Below are positions 21,701 through 33,461 of a stretch of 64,000 bases of DNA, piece by piece. The notes under the pieces are model-generated. The model made no database searches and was not told where the DNA came from. It saw only the letters and a program-made list of their open reading frames with translations. Both the position numbers and the translations under genes were made by a program. Numbering within the stretch: the first letter of the stretch is position 1; every line of letters begins with the position of its first letter. This stretch comes from Chloranthus sessilifolius (lineage: Eukaryota > Streptophyta > Magnoliopsida > Chloranthales > Chloranthaceae): NCBI GenBank assembly GCA_021018995.1, contig CM037590.1:69721597-69785596 (forward strand). The letters are read 5' to 3'.

Positions 21701-22134
21701 AGGAAGAGAGGGGGCGATCAAGGAGATGTCTTGAGAGAGACGTTGGCTGCTACAATTTAGTGGGTCCGTGGGTATATATAGAGAGAGAGAGGGAGAGTAA
21801 GAGTAGGGGCTGGGGGTGCTTGGGGCTGCTGTTTTAACCTAGAGAGGGAGAGAGAAAGAGAAAGACAGACAGAGAAAGCGAAAGATCTCTTCTCTGTTTG
21901 CCTTTACCTTAAAATAGGAGGTAAGGCAAGAGTCGGATTTGGGCAACTCAAGCGGTGAGAAAAGAAAGAGTCCCTGCGGACTATGCTACTTACTAAGTTG
22001 AGTGAAAGTGGCTAGTTTTGGGTGATGGGCGCATATAGAGTGAGTGTGAGTGAGAGATGTGTGGCTGAGCTGAGTTAGTGTATGGAGCACCCTTATTGAC
22101 CATCTATCAGATAGGCCTCAAAACCCAAGTCGTA
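18776..22134 (-). repeat. Older inverted LTR of a related family, target of element A
   Basis: 18776-19340 is the reverse complement of LTR sequence like 5010-5650, with the same hairpin at 18903-18920. It ends rightwards at ...AAGTCGTAACA, whose reverse complement (TGTTACGACTT) starts like the element A LTR, and is followed by a polypurine-like tract. The distance between these anchors agrees with the LTR map, so this looks like one truncated minus-strand LTR. It contains purine-rich simple repeats at about 21770-21900. ORFs at 19570-21100 show no recognisable protein and I do not call genes there. Confidence 0.6.
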
Positions 22135-22360
22135 ACATTATCACCCCCTAAAAGAAATTTTTGTCCCCAAAAATTACGCACCTACTAATTCGAAGATCGG
22201 CTCCGATTGGGTCCAAAGGTTACATCAATTGGGTCAATGGTTGACTAAGGTCAAATTAGTTAAACAAAAGTCAAAATATTCTCGAACGTCAACAATTAAA
22301 TGTTTGCGACCATCTGGGTCATTACATTCTCCCCTCCCTATTAAATTTCCATCCTCGAAA
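22135..22360 (-). other. Two retrotransposon 3' ends (PPT/LTR junctions) 192 bp apart
   Basis: The reverse complement of 22135-22190 (GGGGACAAAAATTTC, then TTTTAGGGGGTGATAA) and that of 22327-22375 (TTTTCGAGGATGGAAATTT, then AGGGAGGGGAGAA) both match the conserved end of the internal region before an LTR, as at 2215-2253. The LTR starts would be at 22134 and 22326. Confidence 0.5.
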
Positions 22361-24378
22361 ATTAGTACCAGTCAAATTATCATTTGATTCATACAGACAA
22401 ACTAGACGATTGAGATCATGTCTCGTACCAATTTTTAGCCTTAAGATCTTGATGTCATGGTCTTCAAATCAGATGACTTATGAGATTCCATGTGACACGG
22501 ATCCCAAAAATAAGAAAGTTTTTCAATTTAAGTATGTGCTACGGTATAAATCTTGTGTGCAAGTGTTGGCTTTCAACTCCAAATCTCATAAGATTAGGGC
22601 ACCTCAAACTCAAGTCATTATTATTAATTTTATTTACTTTTTAATCTTTAATCATCGCCCCAATACTTTAAAATTTTATTTACCATTTTTGCACCACGAT
22701 ATGATTTTTCCTTAATAACAATAAAATCCAACTTAAATTCATCAATCTATGAAATAGTTTCAACTTTTATCACAATTTTTTCCTAACATGGTATCTGCCA
22801 ACTCTTTTTCCTTTTCGATTGGCTTTGTAAATCTCAATCGTCGCCAATATTTAAATAACTGAAATTACTTAATCATTTATTGTCCCACGAGATTACTCTC
22901 CCCGCCTTATAAGAGAAGTCGGCTTAAATTTGTTAATCCTTAAAATAGTCTGAACTTCAGTCGCAAATTTCTCTAAACACGTGATCTGCCAAACTTTCAT
23001 CAAATATTCGCTCGATTTTTCGATTCTTCAAATTTTTCTTGAATCTTTCCTCAATCTCTCGAATTAAACCAAAGTAATACCTAATGAATGATTATCAAGT
23101 CAAAACCTAATTAGTATAAACCTAACTATCCTCAAACGTTACTCAAATGTTCAATAAAGTGGATACGTAGGAATCAAGACCAATTTCTTATTTTTCATAG
23201 GTTTCATCACTTTATTTCTCATGATTCATCAATCCTTCATGATTAATATTGAGAGTCAGTCTTTTAAGTCTCAAATTAATTATCATTCTTAATTAACTTT
23301 AAGCACTCGACATTTCACGTGTCAAACTTGATATGAATCCTTAATTATAAATTTTCGACTGATAAATTAAAATCTCTTGAATCTTAAAATCACCGACTTA
23401 GTTAAATTCCCAACATTCAATCCTCAATAATTACTTCACCTTGGCACTTTTAATTTACAAAAATATTTTTAAGAAAAAATTTGAAATCTTCTGTTATAAT
23501 GAAACGCCCTTCCCTTATTAACATCCTTAACTTTTCAAAACTCACAATTTTTGTAGCATCTTAAATAATTTATTAAGATAACAAGACATAAGGATTCAGC
23601 ACATGGATGCGTTCGGCACATGAATGGAGTAATGCTCGGGTACGGATTGATACCATCTCCCGAGTATCTGTGGGAGATGGGTGGGTTTAAAAGATTAAAC
23701 CCCACAAGTACTATACACTTGTGCAATGGATATGGTCATAAAATTTATTCGGGTTTCTGTGGGGTCATTAGAGTCCACAAATTATCAGTACACTCTATGC
23801 CATGTTATGACACCGACCCAGAATCCTTACCCACAAGTAACTCGGAATTATTCATAACACATGTTTTGAATAATTTCTTTCCACGTAAAATGCCGAATCC
23901 ATTCATAGAGTTAGGGACAGAATTTAACTAAAATTTTATTTTGCGTAATGGATTGATCGCCATCATTACATATGATCATTACATATGGACAGAATTTCAT
24001 ATCAATAGAAATAATATCAGTTATACCATCTAATGATTCAATATGAAGAAGAAAAATAACTTAGTTTACAATTGTACTTCATATTAATTTACCCTAAATT
24101 TTTAACTATCGTTAACTACTTTGAGGGTGAACCAGTATCAGAGCTCAAGTTTAGCAAAACCTTAGGTGGACCACCCAAGTTATTAGGTATACTATCATAT
24201 TAACTATGGGTTGAATGAAACCGGCCTTAACATAGTTATCAGCACTCTAGATCTTTAATTATCAGATTGATTGAGAATTATGGATTGTTTACCCGGGTCA
24301 TAATCAATCCATTACTCTATTAACACCACAAAATAATTTTACTCGGTTGATACACACAAGGATCAAAATATCGGTAAA
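22361..24378. other. No gene recognised; decayed repeat DNA
   Basis: I find no conserved protein on either strand. 22440-22620 shares a diverged segment with 51480-51610 (around GGATCCCAAAAATAAGAAAG), so it is itself repeated. The rest may be 3' internal sequence of the minus-strand element ending at 22326. Confidence 0.5.
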
Positions 24379-24870
24379 CCGATATGTATCGTCCTGACTT
24401 CCAGGACGATACATATCGGGTATTAGCCGATACATTCAATGTATCGGTTTGATACATTTAATTTTTATTTTTTTCGATTGTCTACACAATCGATGGCGAC
24501 TGTGTCGACAATCGCCAGACAATCGGAAAAAAAAAAATTCGATTGTCTGGCGATTGTCCACCCAGTCGCCATCGATTATGTAGACAATCGAAAATTTTTT
24601 ATATTTTTTTTCAATTGTCTACACAATCGATGGCGACTATGTAGACAATCGAAAAAAATATATATATACATATTATCGGATGATACATTGAAATTATCGT
24701 CCGATAATTTCAATGTATCGTTCGTATCGTCCGATACGGGAGATACATTGCCCGTATCGGACGATAAGTACATTGTTTTTAAGGGGGTACGATACAATGC
24801 CTTTGTATCGTACCGCCCGAGTCCAAAACCGATACGTATAGAACGATACGTATCGGTATCGGACGATTTT
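24379..24870. repeat. String of hairpins (foldback-type element)
   Basis: At least six inverted repeats follow one another. 24379-24396 pairs with 24402-24419 (18 bp, perfect). A 10-bp pair lies near 24427-24447. 24475-24525 pairs with 24540-24590 (51-base arms, about five mismatches). A further copy of the arm lies near 24612-24651. Further perfect pairs are GATACATTGAAATTATCG with its complement (18 bp, 2-base loop), TATCGTCCGATACGGG (16 bp) and GGTACGATACAA (12 bp). Minor variants of CGATAC and CGATTGTC recur throughout. ORFs here are by-products of the repeats. Confidence 0.8.
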
Positions 24871-24899
24871 TTGACCCATGGTTACACATATTATATTTT

Positions 24900-25790
24900 A
24901 TTACTCTCTATTGTTGTATGTAAATAGAAGGTATCACTCTATTTTAAAAATTTCCAACTTCGTCATATGGTTACAATCTGATTTAATATTTAAACAAAAT
25001 TTTTGACTCTATTTTAAATCCTCTTATAATCTCATAACTTGGTTTATTATATTTATATTTTAACATAAACCAAAATTTAAAGACAAAATCGGATTGTAAC
25101 CCAACTAAAACTAAAATATAAAATCATATTGTAAACAAACTAAAAATAAAAATCTGATTATAATAATAATAGAATATAAAAATCAGATTGTAAACCAATT
25201 AAACTAGAATATAAAAATCAGATTATAATACTAATTAAAATAGAATATAATTTCATAGTATAACTAAAATTTAAATACACCATCAGTATATAAATCAGCA
25301 TTTTAAAATATAAAATTAGAGTTAAAAATTAAAACCAATAAAAACTAGGATTTAACCCATCATTTTAATCAAACCAGATTTATTAAAAATAAAATAAAAA
25401 TAGAATATAGAACTAGTTTGAATTTAATAAAAATAAAATTGAACATAAAATACTAAATCACATATAATCAGATTATAAGAATATATTTTCAAAGATTTAA
25501 TGTGTAAAATCAGAATAAAACCAGAAGTTTCTATTTTAAAATTATAAAATCATAAATATAATATCCGAATATTAAGTCCAAATATAAGCCAGAATTAAAA
25601 TTAGGATTTCTAATGAAATTTCAGATTATGAGGCAAAATAAAAACTAATTTCAATCGGTACTAAACCAGTACATAATTAAGATTTAAAAATATAGAATCG
25701 GCTACTTTATACAACCAGTATTTCCCTAACAATTTTAGAATATTAAAACAGATTTATCAGTATTAAAATAAAGAATTTAACTAAAAAGAG
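24900..25790. other. AT-rich degenerate repeats, no gene
   Basis: The sequence repeats variants of AATATAAAAATCAGATTGTA with irregular spacing, most clearly at 25060-25260. I see no coding potential. Confidence 0.5.
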
Positions 25791-25799
25791 GACTTTTGG

Positions 25800-26000
25800 A
25801 TACGGATTTTACAGGCGGCTTTGGATGTAGTCTCTAATAATGAGGTTATTGGAGACGGCCTTTTTAAAAACTGTCTCTATTGTTATTATTGGAGACAACC
25901 TTTCTAAAATTAGTCTCTATTATTATTATTGGAGACAACTTTGACCTATGGAGCCGTCTCCATAAGTTTTAGTAATCTGTTAGTAGTTGAAAACTTTTGA
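25800..26000. repeat. CACTA-like subterminal repeats
   Basis: Several copies of ATTGGAGAC and of GTCTCTA-type complements, with CGGC flanks (GGAGACGGCC near 25850, GCCGTCTCC near 25950), resemble the subterminal GAGACGG repeats of plant CACTA transposons. A CACTACAAAA terminus in direct orientation occurs at 27438 but I cannot pair it. Confidence 0.35.
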
Positions 26001-26116
26001 GACCACATAGGAAACCATCTCTAAAAGTCCCTTTTCATACCAATAGATACGGCTTTAGCCATCTAAAGAGATTGCAAATAAAGGTGCGGCCAACATCTCG
26101 CCCAAAGTCACTTCCC

Positions 26117-26257
26117 AAAAAACAAGGCGAGAAAAATCTATTTAGTCTCTTCAATGCTGTGAAGCCTTCAAAAACTAAAAAGCACCCAAAAACAAGGCGA
26201 GAAAAATCTATTTAGTCTCTTCGACACTGTGAAGACGTCAAAAACTAAAAAGCATGG
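26117..26257. repeat. Tandem duplication, ~74-bp unit
   Basis: AAACAAGGCGAGAAAAATCT starts each of two adjacent copies, which both end near AAAAACTAAAAAGCA. The copies differ at a few bases. Confidence 0.85.
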
Positions 26258-26273
26258 TTGAGGATGGTTGGGT

Positions 26274-26480
26274 TTCAGAGGATCGAAATCGTTGAAGCTA
26301 GGGTTTGAGACGATCGAAATCGATTTGTGCTAGGGTTTGAGATTATCGAAATCGGTTTGCACTAGGGTTTGAGACAAAGCAATTTGCGCTAGGGTTTGAG
26401 ACGATCAAAATCGGTGTGAGCTAGGGTTTGAGACGAAGCGTTTAAGCTAGGGTTTGCGAGATCGAAATTGGTTTGAGCTG
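26274..26480 (+). repeat. Telo-box minisatellite
   Basis: About six degenerate copies of a ~30-base unit GCTAGGGTTTGAGACGATCG plus AAATCGGTTT are present. Each copy contains TAGGGTTT, the complement of the plant telo-box AAACCCTA known from promoters and 5' leaders. No exon is identifiable next to it. Confidence 0.75.
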
Positions 26481-26714
26481 AATCGATCGAGTTTACCACG
26501 AAGCGATTTGAGCCCAACAAGATTCCATTGAAGGTTTTAGATCGAAATCGAGATTCCATTGAAGGCATTGTAGGTGGATTCGAGTGTAACCGTACATAAA
26601 CGATCAACTTTCTGACTTGTTCAGGTGAATGTAGACAATGATTTGCTCTTCCGATCGTTCCAACAAAATGACGATAAAAAGGTACACTGTTGCTCCTGCT
26701 CTCAACAGTCGTGG

Positions 26715-26717
<3 letters not shown>

Positions 26718-26775
<58 letters not shown>
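26718..26775. repeat. (AT)n microsatellite
   Basis: An uninterrupted TA run of about 58 bases. Others lie at 3786-3812, 42878-42938 and 51896-51944. Confidence 0.98.
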
Positions 26776-26778
<3 letters not shown>

Positions 26779-28038
26779 TCAAGGGATTCAGCGGTAGGTT
26801 TGTTTTTTTGGCTTAGTTAGGGTTTGTGGTTTTTTTATGATTAAACCTTTAATTTTTATCTCAGTAAAATGTGCATTAATGGCCAGTTAGGGCTTTTATT
26901 TTTCCCTTTTATTTTGAGCGTAAGCTCTTCGAGATCTTTAAATGAGCAGCGGCCAGATCTTGGTTTCATCGAGGTTCATAGGTAATAGAGATCACTAGAG
27001 CTATGAATTTCTGTTTTTTATTCTAGAAATGATAGATGATTGATTTGTGATTTGTATTGAAGTTTGAGGATTTAGGATTATGATGTGATTTGATCAGTTA
27101 CTGAGTTTTGGTTTTGTTTATTGTTCGATTTATGCTAAATCTGCGTGTTTTGGGGAATTTCTTGTTGATCGGTTTGTGGATTTAATTTGATTTAATTAGT
27201 TTAATGCTAAATCTGCGTGCAAGCTGTTTAGTTACTTTTGCTGGGTTCTGACGATCTGATTGGGCTTTTCATTTCTAAGAAATGGAATTTCTATATCATT
27301 GTGTGAATCTTTCATTTGTGCATGGATCTTGATATCTAGTGCCAGTCTTTTATGATGGTATGTTGTCATCGTTATATAACAATTAAACATGGTGTTAGCT
27401 ATTGTTGTTATAGTTGGCTTCTCTTTGATCTTTTCTCACTACAAAATTAGGCCTTTTTGGCGTCACCTTAATTTATTTATTTTTTTGGCAAAAAAAAGTG
27501 GGTGTCCAAACAGAGCTACTATTTCTTTTAGTAATCAAGAAGCAAAGATTTGAAGGAAATCCTATTATTGAGTTTATCAGATTAATATATATTTGGCCAC
27601 TTTAAAAGGTAGAGCTTGAACTGAAAACAATGAATTTAATCCATTTAAGAAACTTATACTATCTTTGGTGTTTCAATGGTGGTTGTCGATATCTTTCTTG
27701 GATGCTTATTAGCACTACTTGTATCTGCAATCCTCCTGATACTCTACAACATTTCTTTTAATTTGCGGATTCAAAGCTGATATCTTCTTATCATACGAAC
27801 TGAACACACCTGAACAAACACTTGTTTCCTTTTCAAGTTTGTTTATGTTGAAGATATCTAGAGCTAATTAGGTGCATATGATGCACACTCTTTTTAATTG
27901 AATCATCATGTTCCATAGGTCACCTCACGTGTTCTGCTGCATTTGAAGTCATTGGTGATGAGAAGTTGTACTCTGCTTTGGAGTTTGAACTTTAAAGTAT
28001 TATTGTTTTTATGTTTTAACACAAGTACACAGGTGCAC
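26776..28038. other. No gene recognised
   Basis: The sequence is T-rich with short intron-like texture and could derive from a transcribed leader or intron, but I see no conserved coding exon. It ends at the LTR of element C. Confidence 0.45.
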
Positions 28039-30686
28039 TGTAACAACCCAAAAATTCTGAGAACTTTCTGATTGCCTCGGTTTCTGTGTCAGGCATGAAA
28101 ATCGAGACGAATTTAAAATTTTAAATAAAGGAATATTATTATGGGAATCTGAAACTGGTGAACGTGCGAAGTGTTATGACACTTACGACACAAATTTAAG
28201 GTTCGATAGGAATCATTGTGAGACATTAGGTATGCGTGAGTGTGTGTGTGCGCTCAACACCGGAGCGAAAGAATTAGGAAATGGAAATATCCAAGATATT
28301 TCCAAGGCTAGCTTATAAGAGAAGGAAGAGAGTTGGATTCTCACCCTCCTCCTTGTTCTGAAAATCTGTAGCTAAAGGTCCCAAAGCTCCGTGAGAAACC
28401 CAAGTGTGAGGAAGCCCTAAATCTCAAACCCTCTAATTAAGTGCGTAAGAGATTTGACGCGTGTACATCAAGTCGGGATAGAAGGAAGCATTACACATTT
28501 CTGTGTTGGTGTGGAGTCACCTCTGGTTCATTTGAGAACCCACGTTGATGAACTCTTCGATCTGGATCTGAAACCTATACGAGCCTAGGATGTCGTGGAT
28601 CTAGAAATAATCACCGTACGAGGTGAGTTTTATAAATTTTGTAGGAGATTTATTTGTCTTAAATGCTTGTGTGATGAAGGCTTAAATGATTCGGGGAAAA
28701 TATTATGGCTAGGGATGATTTGGGTTTGATTTCAACAACTTCCATTAATGACAGCTTGACTGTCATATCCGATCGATCAATTTGAATAATTGATAGATCA
28801 GTCTGTAATCCGATCGATCAAACATAGGGGTTGATCGATCGAATCTCCTTATGACCTTATGAGACAAAAGGGTAACTTTTCTTGAGAAGTTAATGCCCGA
28901 TGAGTCCGATCGATCAAACTGGTGGTTTGACCGATCGAATTTAGCACTGATCGATCAGTTAAGAAGTGATCGATCAGGCGTGAACTGATCGATCAAGCTA
29001 TAGGATTGATCAATCAAATCAAGCATTTGATCGATCGGATTTTATAAAAGAACTATAGAACAGGAGCTATGTTTTTTCTAAGTTTTTGCCCGATCGATCA
29101 AACTTAGGGATTGATCGATCGAATTTGGGACTTATCGATCAAATGGGAGATTGATTGATCAAAGTCAGGTCAATTCTGAAGGGTGGAAAAGATGGGTTTG
29201 ATCGATCAAACATGGGAAATGATCGATCGACTTGGAAATCCGATCGATCATGAGATTGATCGATCAGATATCCCCAGTTCTGAATGGGTAGTTGTGAGGC
29301 ATCCGATCGATCAATCAAATAGGATGATTGATCGATCGAATACCCTGTTCTGGAATTGTTTTCTGTTTTGGGTTTTGAGAAGTAAACACTGGGGGACAGT
29401 GTTTTCTTTTCTGTTCTAACATGAAATATATGATATGTTTGATCTAGGTTAAAGCCTGGACATCTTAAAAGGCTTTAGATTTGCTTAGAAAGATTAAGTC
29501 TAAGGTAGAAAAAATTCAACTGAATTTGTATCTGATTTTGACTGCATGGTTTCCTAGCATCTGTATCTGATTTCTTCTATTTTAAAAACATGTCTTACGT
29601 TTAATAAAAGCTCTATTACCTCTAGTTCTGTATCTCTGCTCTGCTCTGATTCCTGACAAATATGCTCTGATTTAAAGTTCATGTGACGAACCCCCCTGAT
29701 GTGGCAGGATACCCACGACCGGCACGACGGAATATCCGTGTATCTGATTGTAAATGATGGCACAAGTTGCTCTCCTTTGTTAGAGACTTGATGCAATACT
29801 CTGAAATTATTCATTGAACGACGATGGTCGGGATTACCCATCGGCACACATCTGACTACCATGTGATGTACACACGGGAGTTATTTAAGTATAAAGAATT
29901 TAAATTAATAACTACTGTATGCATGCATCCGATTATTCTGAGACTATGTTTGTCCTTGTACATCCGCATTCTAATTATTTTATATGCCTGAGTTTCTACC
30001 TGCATTTCATTATGCTCTGTCTGTACTCTGCATACCCTATCTGTCTGATTTCCTGTCTGTGTTCTGTATCATTTCCTGTCTGTGTTCTGTATCCAGTATG
30101 CCATATTTTCTATTTTCATATGCAATTTACTTGTATTTCTTCTATTGAGCTTAGATGGTAGCTCACCCTATTTTCCATACAATAGGTTCTGAGGTTAGGA
30201 TCCTCGGTTCGGAGATCGATCCAGACTATCAGCTGGAGGCTAAGGCTGAGGACGAGGAGACGGATATCTAGGCCGACGAGTTCTACCCTTAGCCTGGGTA
30301 TACGAGCCTTGTATTTTTGGGTTTCTAGTTCTATATTTTGGATTATCTGTGAGCCTGGTGGCCACTTCTGTATTATTTTATACTAGATGTTGTTATTGTT
30401 TTCATATACATTCTATAAGAACCACTATTTTTGAGTGATGGATGTCCATTACCATTGGTTCCTCTTGGTTCCTTTTTGAGGATGTTTATTCTTTGATATT
30501 ACATATGTATTGTTTTATTTATCTCTTCCTTTTAAATGCCTTATGATGACTTGATCTGCCACTACTGGACCGTGTCTGCTTGATTTTCCGCTATACTAGC
30601 AGACACTCTGTGATTTGTCCCGGGGATCATCCAGAGCATGATCCTGATGGCACGGGTTTTCGGGTGCAAAAATCTGGGCTGTCACA
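28039..30686 (+). repeat. 5' LTR of element C
   Basis: TGTAACAACCC starts and CTGTCACA ends this 2648-base LTR. It is placed by the PBS two bases after its end and by the similarity of the start to other LTRs in the window (40122 reverse complement, 55102). Near 30148-30170 it has GAGCT...AGCTCACCC, the counterpart of the TGAGT-AA-ACTCACCCC hairpin in the other LTRs. Confidence 0.82.
28760..29345. repeat. Cluster of GATCGATC palindromes in the element C LTR
   Basis: About 20 occurrences of GATCGATC or one-base variants lie in 0.6 kb, most flanked as CCGATCGATCAAAC or TTGATCGATCGAATC, often as facing pairs about 10-15 bases apart. Outside this block the LTR has almost none. Confidence 0.85.
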
Positions 30687-30688
30687 GT

Positions 30689-30700
30689 TGGTATCAGAGC
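30689..30700 (+). other. Primer binding site of element C
   Basis: TGGTATCAGAGC lies two bases after the LTR and is complementary to the plant initiator methionine tRNA end, the same as in element B. Confidence 0.92.
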
Positions 30701-30792
30701 GTAGGCTTTAGGTTGAATTGCGGGTTCATGTTGGATTGTTTTCACAATCTATGTACTGATAGATGTTATTGTTTTCAAAATGACAGACTAGT

Positions 30793-32078
30793 ATGGGCCC
30801 TAAGTTCAAAGGTGGACGCAGCGGAGGTAGGGAAGGAAATAGAGAGGTTCCTCTGAGAGAAATTTCTGATGTCACTGGTACATCTAGGGGGTTGGGGTTC
30901 TTATTGCATACGAATGCAATTTTGGTAGGACCGAGAGGAGGCAGAAGAGGTAGTGATGGCAGAATGGAGCAGGTGTTAGAAGCCTTGGCTACCAACGTCG
31001 CTCAGCAAACAGTTGCTTTGAATCAACAAGCAGCTAGACCACCTCACCAACCCGGCGGTTTTGCCGAGTTTAGGAGAATGAGACCTCCTAACTTCTCGGG
31101 TCAAACTGATCCCATTGTAGTTGAGGGATGGATAGAAGAGATGAAAAAATTATTTGAAGTGCTCCAGTGCACTGATGTGGAGAAAGTGCGTTCGGCCACT
31201 TTCAAGTTGGACGGTGATGCCGGACCTTGGTGGAAGTCGATATCTCGGAATAGAGAGAGAATTTCCTAATACTCCTTGGACTTGGGAGGAGTTCACTGAA
31301 GTCTTCTACAACAAGTACTTCCCAAAGATCGTGAGGCACCAATGGGAGGTTAAGTTCATTGAGTTGAAACAGGGGGCTATGACAGTGAGGGAGTATGGTG
31401 CTGAGTTTGACAGATTAGCCAGATTCGCACCCCAGCACGTGGCTACTGAGCTTATGAGAGCTCGTAAATTTCAGCTAGGTTTGAGACAGAACCTACAAAA
31501 GGATGTAGCCATGTGGGAGATGGAGACTTATGAGAGTGTGATGTCTAAAGCTCTCATCGCGAAAGAGGAGAACCAGAAACAATTCGCTTGGAGAGACAAG
31601 CAGAACAAGGAGAGGCCTTACCAAGGACAATCTTAGAACCCTGAGCATAATAAGAGGGCTAGATTCTCCAGACCTCCTAGGTTCCCTACTCACTCCCGAC
31701 CAGCTATATCTTCCAACCCAAGTTCATATCAGAGGTCGTCCATACCTGCATCTTCCAGACCATTCAGAGCGTCTGGTTCTTCGGTCAGTAGAGCTTCTAT
31801 AGCACAGGGATCTTCACGGGTCTCTTCATTTACTCCAGCTCCTATGTGTGCAAAGTGTGGGAAACCACATAAGACAAAGGACTACAGGAGAGATACGGGG
31901 GCATGCTTCAGGTGTGGCAAGATGGGCCACCTGGTTAGGAACTGCCCAAAGGAGAGCAAGGAGAGTAAAGAGCGGGCTGGATCGGTATCCACACAAAGAT
32001 CGTCTTGACCTGTTGTTCAAGGCCGAGCATATGCCGTCACCGTGACTGATGCCGTGACATCAAACGATGTCATTCAAG
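30793..32078 (+). pseudogene. gag of element C
   Basis: The frame starts at ATG 30793 with a Gly/Arg-rich N-terminus, then the capsid-type domain GGFAEFRRMRPPNFSGQTDP to PWWKSISRNRE. A frameshift lies in a GA-rich run at about 31250-31262, and the domain continues in the next frame (WEVKFIELKQGAMTVREYG). A TAG at 31634-31636 probably replaces CAG. Downstream are a Ser-rich linker, CAKCGKPHKTKDY (last Cys lost to Tyr) and the intact zinc knuckle CFRCGKMGHLVRNC. Gag ends at NDVIQ beside the intron at 32079. Gag forms the particle and binds RNA through the knuckle. Confidence 0.88.
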
Positions 32079-32209
32079 GTATCTTTACGCTTTGAGGGCT
32101 AAATATATTAGCTTATTCTTCTACTTTATCCTGTTTTGATTAATTGATGCACGCGAATGTTTATGTTTATTGTGCGTTAACTTCTTATGTTGATTACACC
32201 ACTCAAAAG
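32079..32209 (+). other. Intron-like interruption between gag and protease (element C)
   Basis: This 131-base T-rich segment begins GTATCTTTACG and ends ACCACTCAAAAG. It interrupts a Gly codon after NDVIQ (phase 1). Joining gives NDVIQG-TLVMRRMG in frame with protease. Read-through gives only Ile-Phe-Thr-Leu before a stop. Confidence 0.78.
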
Positions 32210-32550
32210 GTACACTTGTCATGCGGCGTATGGGTGATGAGAGTCGAGTGGATGCTTGCGTATTGATAGACCCTGGGTCTAGTCACTCATTCATCACTCC
32301 GTCATTTTTGGAAAAGTTAGGCATTATGCCCAAGACTCTCGATTTTATCTTAGCCGTAAACATCCCTATGGGAAGTTCAGTCAACACGGATAGAGTGCGC
32401 CAATTGGTGATTGTGATGATTGAAGATCACGAGACTATGATGGACATGATCACTTTAAACATGGAAGGGTTTGATGTGACACTGGGTATGGATTGGTTGT
32501 CAGCATACCACGCGAGTGTGGATTGCCTTCGAACGATTGTGACTTTCTGA
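32210..32550 (+). pseudogene. Aspartic protease of element C
   Basis: The active site reads LIDPGSSHSFITP, with DPG instead of the DTG of element B. The rest, including MITLNMEGFDVTLGMDWLSA, is open until a TGA at 32548-32550. The domain follows directly from the gag-pro intron. DPGS also occurs in some plant Ty3 elements, so it need not mean loss of activity. Confidence 0.88.
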
Positions 32551-33461
32551 CCTCCAAAGAGGAAATCATTTCGTTTTTGTGGAGTCAAATCCAAAGTTAT
32601 GCCGTTCGTTTCAACCATTCGAGCGGAGCGCATGATGAAGAATGGATGCCACGGATATCTTGCTTACCTACAAGACCATCAGGAGAAAAAGAGGGACATC
32701 GCTCTTATACCAGTTGCTGACGAGTACCCTGATGTTTTTCCCGAAGATTTACCCGGATTACCCCTAATCGTGAGATTGAGTTTGCAATTGATCTAGCGTC
32801 GGGTACGGAACCATTGTCAAAGGCATCATACAGAATGGCACCTGCAGAGTTAAAAGAACTAAAGAAGCAGCTTTAGGAACTTTTGGACAAGGGTTTCATT
32901 AGGCCGAGTGTATGTCCTTGGGGAGCACCAGTGCTATTTGTGAAGGACGGTTCGATGCGGTTGTGCATTGATTACCGTCAGCTGAACAAGATGATGATTA
33001 AGAATCGTTATCCACTGCCACGGATAGACGACCTCTTTGATCAGCTATAGGGTGCAAAATTCTTTTCAAAGATTGATCTAAGGTCAGGTTACCACCAATT
33101 GAAGATCAAGGTGGACGATATTTTTAAAACCGCTTTTCGCACGAGGTATGGGCATTATGAGTTCTTGGTTATGCCATTCGGGTTAACGAATGCGCCGGCG
33201 TCGTTCATGGATTTGATGAACCAGGTATTCAAGCCACTCCTCGATAAGTCAGTGGTAGTATTTGTTGATGATATCCTCATATATTCAAAGACAAGAGAGG
33301 AACACGTTCAACATTTACTAGTTGCTCTTTAGACACTCAGAGACAATTAACTGTATGCCAAACTTAGTAAGTGCGAGTTTTAGCTTGATCGGGTAGGTTT
33401 CTTAGGCCACGTTGTTTCTGAGGATGGTATCACGGTCGATCCTGCAAAGATCGAATCAGTA
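32551..33461 (+). pseudogene. Reverse transcriptase of element C
   Basis: After a linker with [14 protein letters not shown] and a frameshift at about 32765, RT shows [47 protein letters not shown] and [12 protein letters not shown] (FVDD active site). TAG codons at 32874-32876 and 33048-33050 and further stops near 33330, 33350 and 33382 sit at sites that are Gln or Trp in relatives. The thumb region leads on to the YYRRFV segment. Confidence 0.88.

Noticed and set aside
23535-23931. A 103-codon plus-strand ORF overlapping a minus-strand ORF
   Set aside because: No recognisable domain; the surrounding sequence is decayed repeat DNA.
24439-24927. A 162-codon ORF
   Set aside because: Its protein is the translation of the CGATAC/CGATTGTC hairpin repeats, with Ser/Asp/Thr-rich repeats read from both strands.
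27438-27450. CACTACAAAA terminus of a CACTA transposon
   Set aside because: No partner terminus with a matching 3-bp duplication was found nearby.
28760-29345. A CRISPR-like array
   Set aside because: The repeats are short palindromes with irregular spacing in a plant LTR; no cas genes and the wrong kind of organism.
29183-29419. An ORF with Asp-Arg-Ser repeats
   Set aside because: It only translates the GATCGATC cluster.
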